NCBI RefSeq assembly: GCF_014647655.1 | Contig: NZ_BMPP01000019.1 | Coordinates: 9,143-68,154, forward strand | Length of the DNA stretch: 59,012 bases | Direction: 5' to 3' | DNA from: Deinococcus malanensis | GTDB lineage: Bacteria > Deinococcota > Deinococci > Deinococcales > Deinococcaceae | In this document: positions 58,658-59,012 of the stretch, piece by piece | Layout: each line of letters starts with the position of its first letter | Position numbering within the stretch: position 1 is the first letter of the stretch | Made by a program: the position numbers and the translations under genes | Notes under the pieces: generated by a model | The model's database searches: none | What the model was told of the DNA's origin: nothing | What the model saw: only the letters and a program-made list of their open reading frames with translations

Positions 58658-59012
58658 ATGCCCGACACCGAAGTCATCACGCCGCTGCCCCACCCGGTCC
58701 TGACCAGCCTGTGCCGCCTGATCGGTGACCGCCTGGGCGCCGACCTGGTCATCGTCACCGACGTGCAGCACACCATCCTGGCCTCCCATAGCTGGCCGCT
58801 CAGCCTGCCCGTGCCGCCTCTCGCGGCCCTGATGACCGCTGACATGCTGGTGTTGACCGACACCACTGATGATCCGCGCTTCGAGCCGCTCGCCGATGCG
58901 ATGGGCGGCTTCCGGACAGGCTTTTACGCCGCCGCGGTGCTGCGCCGCCGCGACGGCGAACCGCTGGGCTTCCTGTACCTGCTGCGGCAGGATCCCCGTA
59001 CCTTCGAACGCC
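58658..59012 (+). CDS. GAF-domain signalling protein, partial at the window end
   Basis: The first 118 residues of a protein beginning MPDTEVITPLPHPVLTSLCR, open to the end of the window. ADLVIVTDVQHTILASHSWP, LVLTDTTDDPRFEPLADAMG and FYAAAVLRRRDGEPLGFLYL read as one GAF domain. AAAGGA lies before the ATG. The missing part may be a histidine kinase, diguanylate cyclase or similar output. Confidence 0.65.
   Translation, partial: MPDTEVITPLPHPVLTSLCRLIGDRLGADLVIVTDVQHTILASHSWPLSLPVPPLAALMTADMLVLTDTTDDPRFEPLADAMGGFRTGFYAAAVLRRRDGEPLGFLYLLRQDPRTFER

Overview
The window is about 59 kb of GC-rich DNA that reads like a plasmid or megaplasmid of a Deinococcus. The evidence is a RepA-type replication initiator next to an iteron array, a ParA with a divergent Walker A of the kind I associate with Deinococcus plasmids, its ParB, a Xre/RES toxin-antitoxin pair, and several genes whose -10 box sits 6-8 bp from the start codon (leaderless expression). 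The genus is an inference from gene families and style. No rRNA, tRNA or CRISPR array was seen.

Layout. 1-3.4 kb: a large BTAD/AAA+/TPR regulator. 3.9-20.5 kb: a complete L-rhamnose locus. A leftward operon encodes a sugar ABC transporter, a GH3 glycosidase and a GH78 alpha-L-rhamnosidase. A divergent rightward operon encodes a DeoR-type regulator, rhamnose isomerase, an aldolase/dehydrogenase fusion, rhamnulokinase and LutABC. Together they would release rhamnose, import it, split it to DHAP and lactaldehyde, oxidise the latter to lactate and then to pyruvate. A repeated TGTTRGATT motif lies between the two operons. 20.8-24.6 kb: a TetR regulator with two MFS exporters, each flank carrying a matching operator. 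24.9-29.8 kb: a four-gene oligopeptide/nickel-type ABC importer with a fused permease and a metalloregulator-like box over its start. 30.3-33.2 kb: orphan genes and a serine recombinase flanked by perfect palindromes.

33.3-41.0 kb: a leftward mercury and thiol operon: MerR, CopZ-like protein, MerB, MerE, TlpA, CcdA, a MerA-like flavoprotein, a 38-residue Cys-rich membrane peptide, an Lnt-like protein with Ser in place of the catalytic Cys, a 29-residue peptide and a CoA-disulfide reductase. Most of these genes overlap by a few bases.

41.2-47.2 kb: the most unusual part. A TnpB/Cas12-like nuclease with intact RuvC residues is translationally coupled to a PrimPol-like protein, followed by two small proteins and then an OLD-family ATPase/TOPRIM nuclease. 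There is no transposase next to it. 47.5-53.6 kb: parAB, two unknown genes, repA and iterons. 53.6-59.0 kb: gene remnants, the Xre/RES pair, a replication-associated protein under a cluster of palindromes, small Cys-rich and ribbon-helix-helix proteins, and the beginning of a GAF-domain protein cut by the window end. G-rich dispersed repeats occur near both ends.
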